Shown one piece after another: positions 11,293 to 21,644 of a stretch of DNA of 64,000 nucleotides. Within the stretch, counting starts at the first letter, position 1; each line of letters starts with the position of its first letter. The DNA is taken from positions 434,001-498,000 of the forward strand of contig NC_089397.1 in NCBI RefSeq assembly GCF_003171515.1, in the 5' to 3' direction. Origin of the DNA: Pyrenophora tritici-repentis (Eukaryota; Ascomycota; Dothideomycetes; Pleosporales; Pleosporaceae). The position numbers were made by a program, and so were the translations under genes. The notes below the pieces were generated by a model. It had not been told where the DNA came from and ran no database searches. It saw only the letters and a list, made by a program, of their open reading frames with translations.

Positions 11293-14200
11293 TTAAACAT
11301 CAAAGCTTGTTGGCCTCTGCACCCATCCATCTACTCGGACTGTCAGCTTATTGCCGTCAATAAAGCGTTCAAGAGCGCGGTTTGGCGATGCCTTCGTGAA
11401 GGCGTCTGCAGGATTGTCTTCGCCATTGATCCAGCGGATCTCCGTGATCTCGCGACGCTCATATGATTGGCGCAGCGCCATAATATCGATCATGAGGCGC
11501 TTCTCCTTCGTTGTCCCAAGCTTTACTAGGCACTCGTACAAGGAGTACGAGTCTGTACAGATAACCAAGGGAATTGCAGGTAGTCCAAGTCGTTCTGTAA
11601 CTATCCTTAGCGTGGTTGCAACCGCGATGCCTATGTCAAAGCCGTTGACCATGCCGTAGATCTCTGAGGCCAGTACGCTCCGTGTGATGCGCTTGCACTT
11701 TGTAGAGCTGTAGTGGATCACGTTGCCTTGTATTGTGAAGGTGTTGGCGCCAATGGACTCGTTGACGAGCATGAGGACAAAGCCTAGCTGTGAGCTGAGG
11801 TCCTTGTTGTTGGCAAAGGAGCCGTCTACAAAGACTATCAACTTAGCCTCCGTAAGGTTGACAGTGACGTAGCGTAGGCCACGAGTGAGATTCTCCATCT
11901 GCCATTTCAGGCGCTTGTTGAGTGCCTTAATGTCCTCGTCTGATGGTTGCTGCGCTTGAGCAGCTACGGACAGATCAAATGATGCCTCTGGTTGGCATGT
12001 TGATGCGATGTACGCTCCGCGGGCGCGTTGCTCGGTGTACTGTTGCGCGCGGTCGGGTGCCCTAATATCAACAAGCCTGATCCTTCCTCCTTGTCCTTTC
12101 TGCCTGAGGATTAAGACTCTGCTGGCGTCCATCGTAAGTGTACATCCATTAAAGTCTAACTGCACCTCTGGTGTCAGCATAGCCTTTGGTTTTGATCTAA
12201 ACTGCGCCTTCTGGATCTTTTTCTCTTCGCGTGATAAGAACGCGGTCGTTCCGAGCATGAGGGTGTCGTCTGTCTGCATACCGACGATGCCGAAGACGTC
12301 TGCGTCGTCGCTGTTCGTGATCAACAGGCATGGGTCGTACGTAGATGTTGACATATCTAGTTCCTTGCAGTGGTGTCCGTGATATGTTGTCCACCAGTGG
12401 ACTCCTGCCTCCGCGATCCCATATAGTGGCTTGATCACGTGGAGTATCGTGCCTTCTGGATATCGATGTACCAGCTCGGTAGGGAGGTGTGCGAGTATCG
12501 TCCTCTTCAGTGTTGTCTGAGCCTGTGGGTATGCCTGCGTAATATCACGTAGCTCAACGCTCATGCCGCTTTGTACTAGCCCAGGCGCCAGCGACATAAT
12601 CAGGCGCTGGCTACATCGCTGGATGGTTGGCGACTGCGTTAAGATAGCCTCCTTGCCATAGTCTTGGTAGCCTTGGATAACCAGACGGGATTTCTCATAA
12701 GGCTTAGTTGTCTTTCCCTTGACCTCACGTACTAGGCGTGACTTAAAGATCCGGATCTTGCTGTGTAGCCTCTCGTCGTATTGCTCAAACTTGAAGACTC
12801 CACGACCTACTAGGTCGCTGATCTCTTGGTCATCAGACGCTTCAAAGGGGGCGCCTGAGGTTGTGATCACGCCATCGTTCCGTAGCTTGATAGCTAGCTC
12901 AAGATCGTCCTGCTCCTTCTTGGTGATGTACGCGTGCGCCTTCCGCTTGTTCTTTGACCCTGGAGGGCGGCCTCTTCTACGTGGTTGCGCTGCCGGAGGT
13001 ACTGCTATCGGCTCGTGCGGCTCATTCGGCTCATTCGGCGCGTGTGGCGCATCAGGGTCGCTCCACAGGTGGTCTGGTCTGTAGTATGGCTTAACGACAG
13101 TTGATCTGAATGTCGCTGGACCATTAACCATGTCGACAGTGATGTTGTGGCCATCTGTACTGGCGATCTTGTACGGGCCATTCCAGCCATCACTCTCTCT
13201 CCATACTAAGACTTCGCTCTGGAGTGGGAGCGCGAGCATGTCTGCAGTGGCTGGTCCATTGCGGGTGTTCAAGGCGTCTGCAACTTGGCGCTCTGCAGTG
13301 AGCTTGCGCAGGGCTTTCGTCGCCTTTTGAATAGCCTCGCTGCGTTTGACCATTGATGGTGATGGCGGTGACTCTGCAGTCATTCGTGGGTACGCTCCAA
13401 AGACTAGTAACGTCGGGACTAGTCCATCAGGGCCAGCAGTATCGTTAACAGCCTTCACAGCCATCTGGAGAATCGCGTCGTCGGACATAGTGTCAGTGAG
13501 TTCTGCATGGAGTATGTCCCATGCCCGGCGTAGAGGGGCATGGTACCTCTCAGTTTTGCCGATAGACCAGTGCGCCTCCGTAGGTACTTGCTTGCATGTG
13601 ACTCCCATGATCTTTGCTTCTGCGCGGAACTCTGCGCTCGCGAAGTTAGTACCTGCATCATGCGTGATGATGTCGGGTGGTCCCTGGTAGGTGTCGATCC
13701 ATAGTATCCGCAGTGCTTGCCATGTTTCTTTAGCTGAGATAGCGCTGAGGAACCTCGCGCCTTGAAACGCTGTTGAGGAATCGACCACATGCAGTACAGG
13801 TTTGTTGCTTAGGTACATTACGTCCACCAGGATCTCATAGTTGAAGTGGTGATCATCCTTAAGAGTGAATTTGAATCGGCGCGGCGCGGAGCTGTGGAGC
13901 TGGCAGTGGTGGCAGAACTTAGTGACTTCTTCTAGGGTTCTTTCTTCGAAGTCGTTATGGCCAGCATCCTTTAAGAGTTTGACTAGTCGCGTAACAGCTG
14001 GGTGTCCAAACCGTCGATGGAGCCGTCGCAATTCTGTCTCCGTTAGGAACATAGTTGCTCTCTCTCTCTTGTTTAGATGGAACCAAGGATGTCCCCATTT
14101 GCGAATCACCGGGATGTGTACGTCATCCTGAACCAGCTCGTCTGTCGTATTGTTGAAGTATACCTTTAAGCGGTCCATGTCTGCAAGGCATAGCAAGAAC

Positions 14201-15708
14201 GGCGTAGGCGCCTCGAGCACTTCGAAGTTGATTTTTCCGATCTCCGTAGAGACCTGCACGGTGCCAATCGACGCTGTAGCCTCGCCTTTTCCGAATTTAA
14301 TAGACGCTTTCCCTGCTGTAGATGTGTCTAACTTAACCGTCGGATCTTCTCTCGTAAGTGCGAGGTATTGCTCCTTGCCGACCGTGGATACGTTTGCAGC
14401 GCCTGTATCTGGTAGGATTCCTTGGTACACAGATCGTGTGTAGCGGTCCTCAAGCAGGAACTGCGATGCTGGTGCTGACGGCGCGTCTCGGCTGTATATG
14501 TCGTCGCCCGAGATATGATGCAAGAACGCCTGGTCTGCAAGGCATTGCTCCTTGAAGAACTGGTGTTCAGAATGTGCTTCCGCGACGTCGTCATCCTCGT
14601 CATCCTCGCAGTCTTCCTCCTCTCTCCAGCCTCTCTGATTGTACTGGCTGGTGTGCTCGATCCCTTCGTATTCTGCAAGATGTACGGAGAAGTCCTCAGG
14701 GGGCTGTGCACCTGTAAAGTATAGCGTAGAGAAGAACTGCGCACGGGCATCTTTGCGCTCTTTATCTGTGTGGTTGGTAGACCAGCATCCTTCCTTCCGG
14801 CAAACAAAGCATTTCTTCCTCCAACGTGGCTTGAATCCTCGTCCGTTGTCGTCGCGCTGCTCGCCTCCTCGGTATGCTCCTCTGGATCCGCCTCTGAATC
14901 CTCCTCCACCTCGAGATCCACCTCGGATCCTTCCATTGCCGTTGTATCGGCGGTCTAGGTAGTATTGATCTTCTGTGACCAACTGGGCGGTGTGTTGCCG
15001 TGCTAGGTGTGTTTCCACTGCGGATCGTAGATCTGAGAAGAGTCCTTCACAGATTGTGGCTGGTTTGAACAGTGCCATCTCAAGCTCTGGTACTCCTCGG
15101 CAGGCATTGATGACAGTGGTACGTAGGGCATCCTCGCCCTCAAAGTTCTTGCCAAGGGCACGCTGGCATAGCTGCAGCTTGTCAAGCAGGATCTGCAGAA
15201 CCTCGTGTAGTCCCTTATCAGGGTTCTCTGCGCGGGTGCGAGCGAAGGTTGTAGTCGTCCAGTCTGTGTAGTAGTGCTGGTGATGGACGTCATGGTCGAA
15301 GTGGTTTTTGATTGCCATGTACGCATCAGCAAAGCTATCATCTCTCTCTACAACCTGTATGTAGAACGTCTCTGCACGCCCGGTAAGGATACGGGGAAAC
15401 ACTGCGTGAAACTGCTCCTCCTGGATATCTACCTGCCAGCAGATGCTGAAGAAGATCTTAATCTTATCGTCTAGGAGATCGTACGCATTCCCTGTATACT
15501 TGTTGCTATTGTCCCATAGCTTAGAGAACTGCGTGATCGTATTGGCTTCGAGCCGATCGTTGCGAGACCATCGCGGCGGTAGCGTCTTGTACGGGTCATG
15601 TGGTAGGCCAAGGGGTCTGTCAGGTACTCGGTTTGTAGGTTGCTGAGGGAAAGGTGTCACCTCGCGGTATGCGGTCGCTGGGGTCGTGTCTGTGTCTGCG
15701 GGTACCAT
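11293..15708 (-). CDS. Copia gag-pol polyprotein, 1471 aa
   Basis: Uninterrupted polyprotein. In order it has a gag-like region (about 40-240), an RGG-rich stretch (about 258-285), a zinc knuckle variant with Cys300, Cys303, Cys308 and His313, and an acidic patch (362-375). The protease has DTGA at 434-437 in place of the usual DSG. The integrase has an HHCC head (to Cys602) and a D-D-E core (about 629, 684 and 720). An AT-hook-like RRRGRPPGSK lies near 908-918. The reverse transcriptase has QTDD at 1145-1148 in place of YVDD, and RNase H has VFVDGSF near 1290. It supplies the enzymes for reverse transcription and integration. The absence of stops together with identical LTRs suggests recent activity. 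The family call is secure; the subfamily was not determined. Confidence 0.95.
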   Translation of the reverse strand: MVPADTDTTPATAYREVTPFPQQPTNRVPDRPLGLPHDPYKTLPPRWSRNDRLEANTITQFSKLWDNSNKYTGNAYDLLDDKIKIFFSICWQVDIQEEQFHAVFPRILTGRAETFYIQVVERDDSFADAYMAIKNHFDHDVHHQHYYTDWTTTTFARTRAENPDKGLHEVLQILLDKLQLCQRALGKNFEGEDALRTTVINACRGVPELEMALFKPATICEGLFSDLRSAVETHLARQHTAQLVTEDQYYLDRRYNGNGRIRGGSRGGGGFRGGSRGAYRGGEQRDDNGRGFKPRWRKKCFVCRKEGCWSTNHTDKERKDARAQFFSTLYFTGAQPPEDFSVHLAEYEGIEHTSQYNQRGWREEEDCEDDEDDDVAEAHSEHQFFKEQCLADQAFLHHISGDDIYSRDAPSAPASQFLLEDRYTRSVYQGILPDTGAANVSTVGKEQYLALTREDPTVKLDTSTAGKASIKFGKGEATASIGTVQVSTEIGKINFEVLEAPTPFLLCLADMDRLKVYFNNTTDELVQDDVHIPVIRKWGHPWFHLNKRERATMFLTETELRRLHRRFGHPAVTRLVKLLKDAGHNDFEERTLEEVTKFCHHCQLHSSAPRRFKFTLKDDHHFNYEILVDVMYLSNKPVLHVVDSSTAFQGARFLSAISAKETWQALRILWIDTYQGPPDIITHDAGTNFASAEFRAEAKIMGVTCKQVPTEAHWSIGKTERYHAPLRRAWDILHAELTDTMSDDAILQMAVKAVNDTAGPDGLVPTLLVFGAYPRMTAESPPSPSMVKRSEAIQKATKALRKLTAERQVADALNTRNGPATADMLALPLQSEVLVWRESDGWNGPYKIASTDGHNITVDMVNGPATFRSTVVKPYYRPDHLWSDPDAPHAPNEPNEPHEPIAVPPAAQPRRRGRPPGSKNKRKAHAYITKKEQDDLELAIKLRNDGVITTSGAPFEASDDQEISDLVGRGVFKFEQYDERLHSKIRIFKSRLVREVKGKTTKPYEKSRLVIQGYQDYGKEAILTQSPTIQRCSQRLIMSLAPGLVQSGMSVELRDITQAYPQAQTTLKRTILAHLPTELVHRYPEGTILHVIKPLYGIAEAGVHWWTTYHGHHCKELDMSTSTYDPCLLITNSDDADVFGIVGMQTDDTLMLGTTAFLSREEKKIQKAQFRSKPKAMLTPEVQLDFNGCTLTMDASRVLILRQKGQGGRIRLVDIRAPDRAQQYTEQRARGAYIASTCQPEASFDLSVAAQAQQPSDEDIKALNKRLKWQMENLTRGLRYVTVNLTEAKLIVFVDGSFANNKDLSSQLGFVLMLVNESIGANTFTIQGNVIHYSSTKCKRITRSVLASEIYGMVNGFDIGIAVATTLRIVTERLGLPAIPLVICTDSYSLYECLVKLGTTKEKRLMIDIMALRQSYERREITEIRWINGEDNPADAFTKASPNRALERFIDGNKLTVRVDGWVQRPTSFDV

Positions 15709-16484
15709 TGTTGTGGTTGCATAGCCTGCTCCGTTTGTCGAGGCTGTGGTCCTGCATAGGCATTGATCGCGTAGGGCGGTTGTTGTAGCTCTTGATATTG
15801 CGGGTGGCTTCGAACGCCTTGTCTCACTCTATACTGCTCGCCCTGTGACGGACGTTGTGGCTGCGGCTGTAGCGGTTCCAGTGGCTGCGTCTGTTGCAGT
15901 GGCTGCTGCGCTTGTCTATCTATAGGGGCTGCTAGATGTGCGTTCTGCTGACGCTGGTACGCCTCAGAACGTTCGTCAAACTTCTCGGCCTTGAACTCTG
16001 CAGGGTCCCATTCGGGAGCGTTTTCTCCTCCTAGTAAGTTGAAGAGGGAATCAGCTACTCTAGCCCGAAATTTGCCTGTATAGACTCCCCTATACCGGAG
16101 CACAGTCTTCAGAGATCTTAGCGTAGTGCGCTCAACCTTCTGGAATAGCTCTCGTGTCCATCCTTCAAAGTCCCATTGGTAGTCGAAGTATAGTCTCTCA
16201 TCCCATTCCATTCCTACATGGTAGTCGTGGATAGCCTTCGCGACCCAGGTTGTTGCGTGCGTCTCGTCTGCATCCTCTGGTGCGGGTACACCCCAGAGAG
16301 ATGGGTTGATATAGTCAAACGTGACTGTGTATGGACAGTGTCGCATAAGGTGTTCAGCAGTAAACTTCGCTCCTGGGGATATAGTTTCTGCGCGCTTGCT
16401 TGTATTGCGTTCGGATGGATAGTTGAGTAGTTGCTCTTGAACATCAGCGTCTGTATCGCCAGAGTTGCTCTGGCTGCCTGCCAT
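15657..16484 (-). CDS. Copia ORF1 protein, gag-like, 275 aa
   Basis: First ORF of the intact copia element, starting at a true ATG. I do not recognise a named domain. The N-terminal two thirds are mixed charged and aromatic sequence with a WDFEGWTRELFQKVE stretch, and the last third is very rich in Gln and Pro (residues about 180-275). Its 3' end overlaps the start of the pol ORF by 52 nt in a different frame, so the pol ORF must be reached by frameshift, re-initiation or a separate message. Its role is probably structural (capsid or nucleoprotein), inferred from position. The pol ORF carries its own gag-like region and knuckle, so this upstream ORF is an extra product that standard copia elements lack. 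Confidence 0.8.
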   Translation of the reverse strand: MAGSQSNSGDTDADVQEQLLNYPSERNTSKRAETISPGAKFTAEHLMRHCPYTVTFDYINPSLWGVPAPEDADETHATTWVAKAIHDYHVGMEWDERLYFDYQWDFEGWTRELFQKVERTTLRSLKTVLRYRGVYTGKFRARVADSLFNLLGGENAPEWDPAEFKAEKFDERSEAYQRQQNAHLAAPIDRQAQQPLQQTQPLEPLQPQPQRPSQGEQYRVRQGVRSHPQYQELQQPPYAINAYAGPQPRQTEQAMQPQQWYPQTQTRPQRPHTAR

Positions 16485-16600
16485 CGTGCCGGTGTATATT
16501 GACGCGTTGCCTTGTCTTGTCTAGCTGGTTGGTCGGTTCCAGCGCTTGTGGTTGTACGTGATAGGATCGTCCGGGGACGCTCGTACGGAATCGCTACGCG

Positions 16601-16755
16601 TTGCTGACGCACTATAGTCGTCCCGAGACTTCTCGCGTCGGGATATCAATAGTCTGTCGCTCTGCGCTGCTGACGTGCTGTAGTCGTCCCAAGACTTCTC
16701 GCGTCGGGATTTCAACAGTGTGTCTTTGTGCGTTGCTGACGCGCTGTAATCGAGC
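16601..16755 (-). repeat. 66-bp tandem repeat in the copia leader
   Basis: Units begin at 16601, 16667 and 16733 (TTGCTGACG or a close variant), giving two full copies and a partial third with an exact 66-bp period. On the minus strand one frame translates the unit as SRREKSxDDYSxSAxxSD, a 22-residue repeat. It lies between the 5' LTR and ORF1. It may be an RNA packaging or translation element, or part of a short upstream ORF (16521-16715). Confidence 0.8.
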
Positions 16756-16938
16756 TTCGGCCTGGATTAGCAGCTTAGAGGGAGGTTTTGATCGCTATGC
16801 GTTATCTCTGCCTCGCTCTGTTCTTAGCACAGAATCTTCTCTCAGGAGTATAACGTCGTGCGTTAGGGAGGCTGTCAAAGATGCGGTCTGTCTCTTCTTC
16901 CTTGCTGTCTGTGATCGCCTCAAGCAATCACTGATCAG

Positions 16939-17130
16939 TGTTGGTTGGCTTTGCACTAAGTGCGTAAAGGGAAATAACGATAACTAGGAATGCATTCTGT
17001 TCGGTGGTTCTAATTGATATCTACGAACATAGGTGCTACGAAGGTATACCTAAGCTCTTGCGCAAGGTGGGCCGAAGTCGGGCCGAAGTGTCCAGCAGCC
17101 GACGTCTCTACCGATACTCACGATCCGACA
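16939..17130 (-). repeat. 5' LTR of intact copia element
   Basis: A 192-bp LTR identical by eye to the copy at 11036-11227. The minus strand leads from it into the leader, the 66-bp repeats and ORF1. A diverged relative of this LTR exists as a solo LTR at 24724-24911. Confidence 0.93.
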
Positions 17131-17249
17131 CTCTACAGCTAATTCAATTGAGTTTAAAAAAAATCTGAATAACTCATTTTATTTTCCCTAAAATCTAGTA
17201 TTTTTCTAGTTTTTTAAATTATTTTTATCTAGCTTACTAACTGAGTTAT

Positions 17250-17886
17250 AGCCCGAGACATTACTATCTCTGTTTGGGGAGCTATTTGGTTAGGTGGAAG
17301 ATCTAAGTTATATATAACTAGAACGCCACAAGAACCGAGAAGCTTTACAAATACAAGATATATACGAGAGGTTTCAAATCCAATTGTTAAACCTCTTTTT
17401 AAAAGAGGTAAGAAAGTATTACTTTATTTACAACTTTAAAAGACTCTAACTAAGTTATTTTTTATTATTTTTCAAAACTTCTTTTAGATATGGAAAGCTT
17501 ACATTCTTTTCTATCTAGGATGGAAATTTCAGCAAGACAACGCCAAGATTCATAAAACGCCAGCAGTTATTTCTTGGTTTTCAAGAAATAGCATTCCTCT
17601 TTTTGAGCATCCTACCTATAGCCCAGATCTAAATCCTATCGAAAACGTTTGGAGTCTACTTAAAAATAAACTAGTTAGAAGATCTACTACCTCTTTAGGC
17701 GTAGGTCAAAGTATAAAGGCAGTAGAATTGTTTAAAAAAGCAATTTTGGAAGATTGGGAGCAAATACCGCAAGAGGCAATAGATAACTGTATTTCGTCTT
17801 TACCTAGACGTTATACTGCGGTAAAACAAGCTAAAGGTTGGTATACTAAGTACTGGTTACTAGATCTAGCTAGTTTAATATACTAA
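17250..17886 (+). pseudogene. Tc1/mariner transposase remnant
   Basis: AT-rich sequence on the plus strand. An upstream part reads WGAIWLGGRSKLYI, the Tc1-family block after the first catalytic aspartate. From about 17500 the frame is open for roughly 128 codons to a TAA at 17886. It contains FQQDNAKIHKTP (second Asp) and YSPDLNPIENVWSLLKNK (third acidic residue, DD34E spacing). The first catalytic Asp region is missing or scrambled, there is no in-frame ATG, and terminal inverted repeats were not found. A dead fragment. Confidence 0.8.
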
Positions 17887-18711
17887 AAGCTTAAAAATTA
17901 ACTTTCTTATCTAACTATTGCAATAGCTGATAGAATAGCTCTAAACTACAGTATACTATTCATTGATATGTATGTAATAACATATGAAATTTCTAGCCAA
18001 AAAGATACTCTAAACAAAAAGTTGTAGCTAGAAAAGAGCAGAGCTTTTTAGTATACTTAAGCACTGCCAAAGTTACACGAATCTAAGCTTACTAATCAGC
18101 CTTTGAAATAAGCTAGCCTAAAGAAGAAGATCTTCGCTTTCCAGAACACTAAAAGCTAAAGTTCTAGCTAGTCTAGTTGTGTAGATATATAGCTTTAAAA
18201 AAGGTAGCTTTTTTAATGTTGTTTTCTTTTTGTCACCCTACTGTACTAATTATACTTGTAAGCTATTATTTAGGAGATTAAGCTTAGTATTAATTTTCGC
18301 TTTATCTATAAAGAGGGATAACTAAGTCTAGATCTCTATTACAATAGCACTATTAGCTGCTCCTTCACCTCTCTATTTAAGGGCGAAATCTCGCAGTTAG
18401 GTTACTAAGGGGACTTAAGCCGCTATCTTAGTAGGGGTGCCGTAGTCTCGCGACGTTAGCGGGGTATTGAACGAATTTAATTAAAAGGGGCTAACCCTAA
18501 GGGCAATTGCTTGAAAGAATTATATAAATTCGTTAACCTAAGATCTATAGAGGGCTATCCGGCTATATAGTTTCTTCGGATAGATATCCGGCTTCCGGAT
18601 ATCTTTACCGGTAACCGATTTGTCGGGCGGGTCCTTCGTCCGGTATCGGCAGGTTCTGATATTCTGGTCTCCGAGGTTTCCAGCCGAGTCTTATCCGACT
18701 GGGCCTAGCCC
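17887..18711. other. AT-rich repeat-like interval without a gene
   Basis: No ORF or recognised domain. The first 400 bp are AT-rich flank of the mariner remnant. The segment 18300-18700 is more balanced, with CTAG-rich decay and several short inverted stretches such as GGATATCCGG variants near 18575-18600, and looks like unidentified old repeat sequence. Confidence 0.5.
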
Positions 18712-18719
18712 ATTACAGT
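18712..18719. repeat. hAT target-site duplication, left copy
   Basis: ATTACAGT, identical to 24592-24599 on the far side of the element. The exact 8-bp match fixes both ends of the transposon. Confidence 0.93.
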
Positions 18720-18905
18720 TACGCTGGCAAATGGGTTGGGTATACCCAGTCTTGGGTTGGGGTTGGGTTGGGGTCGCACAGACCATGGGTTAGGGTTGGG
18801 TTGGGGTCGCACAGACCATGGGTTAGGGCTGGGCTGGGGTCGCACAGACCAAGTGGTAGGGTTGGGCTTGGGTTGGGTTGGGTTGGGTTGGGGTTGGGTT
18901 ATATT
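18720..18905. repeat. Left terminal and G-rich subterminal repeats of hAT
   Basis: The terminal inverted repeat is followed by G-rich sequence built from GGGTTGGG and GGGTTAGGG blocks. It includes a 33-bp tandem unit containing TCGCACAGACCATGGG (two full copies and a partial third, about 18777-18855) and then a run of GGGTT units. GGGTTA is the common fungal telomere unit; here it is mixed with GGGTTG. Subterminal repeats in hAT elements usually bind the transposase. An ORF reading GLGLGWGRTDH repeats here is only an artefact of the repeat. Confidence 0.85.
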
Positions 18906-18997
18906 TTTTGGGTACTTTAACGGAACAACACTTAATTAAGATAATGTGTACACGTTGATGATATAGTAGATACATAAAACGAGATATATTAACACAG

Positions 18998-21644
18998 CTA
19001 ATTATCACGGTAGCGCTGAGGACGCTGGCGCTTTCGAGGTGGCAATTGACGCTCCTCCTGGACCTCTTCCTCCGACTCTTCTTCTGTAGTCTGGTTCTCC
19101 TCATCTATATCGAAGGTATGCTCTAACGAGGCTGGAAGCTCAAAAAGATCATTAACCTCGTCAATTGGCTCTCCATCCTCCCCTAATTGAGCAACTAGGT
19201 AGTCTAGACCCTGTTCTTCCTCTTGAGATATTGTATCCTTAAGAACCATTATCTGCTGTATTGTCCGGGCAGATAGTCGGTGCCTCCGACTACCAATAAC
19301 ATCCTTAGCAACATTGAAAACTCTTTCAACCCCAACCTGAGCAATTGGTATTGCTAGTATATCCTTCGCCACTTGGGATAGTCGTGGGTAGGTAGGCTCG
19401 TTCGTCTTCCACCACTCTAGAATATCGAAAGAGTCATCTGTCATTACACAGGCAGTACTAAGGTAGGACTCTCCTTCTTGGCGGGTTGGGCCAGTTGTCT
19501 TGTCTGATTCTACTAGTGAAGAGTTCTGGGAAGAAAAGCTGTTTAACGCTGATGTAGGGGGAGGAGCTGGCTTTCTGAACCACTCATTCCCAAGTGACCT
19601 CCTTTTGACTATGCTAGAGCCTGGGGTTGAACCTCTCCCGTCCGTATTATCATAACGATCAAGGTAAGCAAGAAATTGGCCTCGGTAGAGATGCTTGTAC
19701 TGTGGCTCCCATGAATCGTCCTATAAGCGTAATTAGAGCGTGACTGTGATAAATAGCTGTGATAATCATACTTCATATGCTGTAAGCTTCTGCGTTGGAT
19801 CAAGGATAGTGGCACAATTAAACAAGAACCCACGTTCTGCGTCTGTCTTCGAATAGTACTTGCTCAGTTTTAGACGACCCCTGTCAGCTGCAGCTCGTAC
19901 TACGTCTAGCCATTCCCTATCATCTTGATTTTCTTCATCCTCATCTAGGTCCTCTGACATTTTGTCCAAGAAATCAAACAGTCGATTGTACATTAACCAA
20001 ATATACTGAATCTGGGGCTTCTCGTTCTGGCTGAGGAAGCTAGTTGCTGTTTTAAACCGTTTAAGCATCTCAGTAACGAGTTCGAGATGATGCCACTCAG
20101 TCGAAGATAAGCGGAGGCGTTTAAGATCCCGGAAATCAATCTCAGCCATTTGATTGTTGTCTAGAGAGCTATCCAGGTGACTACCTGGCCTTAGCAAGAT
20201 TTCTTGTTTAAGCCATTCATCAATATATTTTTGGATTTTGAGCGCGCGCTCTAACATGTCGTATGTTGAGTTCCATCGGGTTTTCACGTCGCGGATAACA
20301 GATAATCGCTCCTTTGGCGGTAGATGTTGTTGTACCGCAATAAACCGCTCAAAGCGTTGAGGTGATACGTCAATAGCGATACAAATCGCCCTTATCTAGT
20401 CTATTATTAGTATGTGATAAATGAATGTGTTAAAAGCGAAATACCTTGCGAAGGGAATTTGGGACTGAAATATGCGTCTCAATGTCCTGTATATGACGTC
20501 TCTGTAGGGTATCCCTTGCTCCTAACTCTGTAGTTGCTGCTAGCCGAAGGTGTTGGATAATATCCTGGACAACGAGGTTGATAATATGGGCAAGGCAAGG
20601 GATAGTGTTTTCTCTGGCACTCCACTGAATGTCGACTTCTTGGAGTTTAGACTGGAGAGTGCGAGCAAGTACGCTATTGTTACTAGCGTTATCACAAGTA
20701 ATAGCTAGAAGCTGGGTTTTGGTCTTTGTATCCAGAAGAATATGCAGTACCTCGTCTGCCATAGAAGTACCGGTGTGCCTGCCGCGCATAGGGAGAAAGT
20801 CAAGTAGCTTTTCCTGAAGTTTCCAGTCTTTGTTAATGTAGTAACCCTTTACCGCAAGAAAGCAGAGGTGATTAGCTGCAGACCAGGCATCTAAGGCGAT
20901 TGAGATCTTTGTTGATTTTCCAAGATCTCGAAGGATAGACCTTTTTGCTTCCTCATGTTGACTCTTGAATATCGTCTTGAATTTACAACGACTAATTATC
21001 ACAGTATCTGGTCGAAGGAACCGAAGAAATCGATGGAAAGATGGTCGTTCAACTGTTCGGAATGACCAGTTGCTGTCGATTACTACCCGTACAAGCTCCT
21101 TTTCAAAGGTAGTAGTAGTGTAAGCTGGTATTGATGAAGTACTGTTTCTTTGTTGACGTTGGGATAGAGTAGAGGCCGATAAGTCTGCCTCATTATGAAT
21201 AGGAGTAAGGACATTTCGACAGCTTTTTGTTTTAAGATGAGTAATAAGGTGCTTTGTCCCAATACCACCTAGATTTGGATGCTGGAGTGCAAGACTACAG
21301 TTGTAGCAGAACACGTAGGGGTGGCCAGTTCGAAGCTCAGCAGCTTCTCCAAATCGTAACCATACTGTGCCATAGCGAGTAGGAGAGTTCCATCGTGGGT
21401 TATCATTTTTAGGGTTTATACCCCAGCTAGTATTACTCCACGACGCTGTCCATGTCCCTAAGATCTCACTTACACTATAATCTTGCAGAAAACGATTATT
21501 TGGATATTTCACTAATCCAATCGTTCTCCTGTCACCCCCCTTTGTAACCTGTGGAGAATTGATTTTTAAACAGTTGAGGTCCTCCGGAAATTCAATATTA
21601 GTAGGATTAGGCATAAGCTCAATAGACTGTGCAGCTATGTCCAT
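18998..21644 (-). CDS. hAT transposase, 848 aa, three exons
   Basis: Exons 21644-20445, 20395-19772 and 19720-18998; introns of 49 and 51 nt keep frame. The product has a BED-type zinc finger (Cys pair YVFCYNC followed by His...His/Cys, about residues 110-142) and an RNase-H-like core with ALDAW (first Asp, about 254) and CDNASNN (second Asp, about 316). The VKTRWNSTYDML block follows, with the C-terminal hAT dimerisation domain at about 705-780 (WWKTNEPTYPRLSQVA...RRHRLSARTI). The tail is acidic and then basic. The open frame continues upstream of the chosen ATG for 30 codons to a TTG, so the first ATG (MDIAAQ) was taken. Both introns contain the paired TTATCACA-like motif. It moves the element and probably binds its termini through the BED finger. 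Confidence 0.92.

Larger units (their letters stand above)
11036..17130 (-). mobile_element. Intact Ty1/copia retrotransposon with two ORFs
   Basis: A 6,095-bp element with two 192-bp LTRs (11036-11227 and 16939-17130) that look identical base for base. The interior holds two long overlapping ORFs on the minus strand and a leader with a 66-bp tandem repeat. No RIP stops occur in either ORF, so the copy looks young and possibly active. The flanking 5-mers (CTATT on the left, CTCTA on the right) do not match and the flanks derive from different repeats, so the usual target duplication is missing. An ectopic recombination or a flanking deletion is one explanation. Confidence 0.93.

Noticed and set aside
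11351..15646. Many antisense ORFs over the copia pol gene
   Set aside because: They overlap the conserved polyprotein in other frames and show no domains; shadows of a GC-balanced coding sequence.
18720..18905. Internal telomere or chromosome end
   Set aside because: The GGGTTG/GGGTTA blocks are irregular, occur at both hAT ends in inverted orientation and stop at the element boundary.
18736..18939. Plus-strand ORF of GLGLGWGRTDH repeats
   Set aside because: It is the translation of the hAT subterminal 33-bp repeat, with no start context or homology; a repeat artefact.
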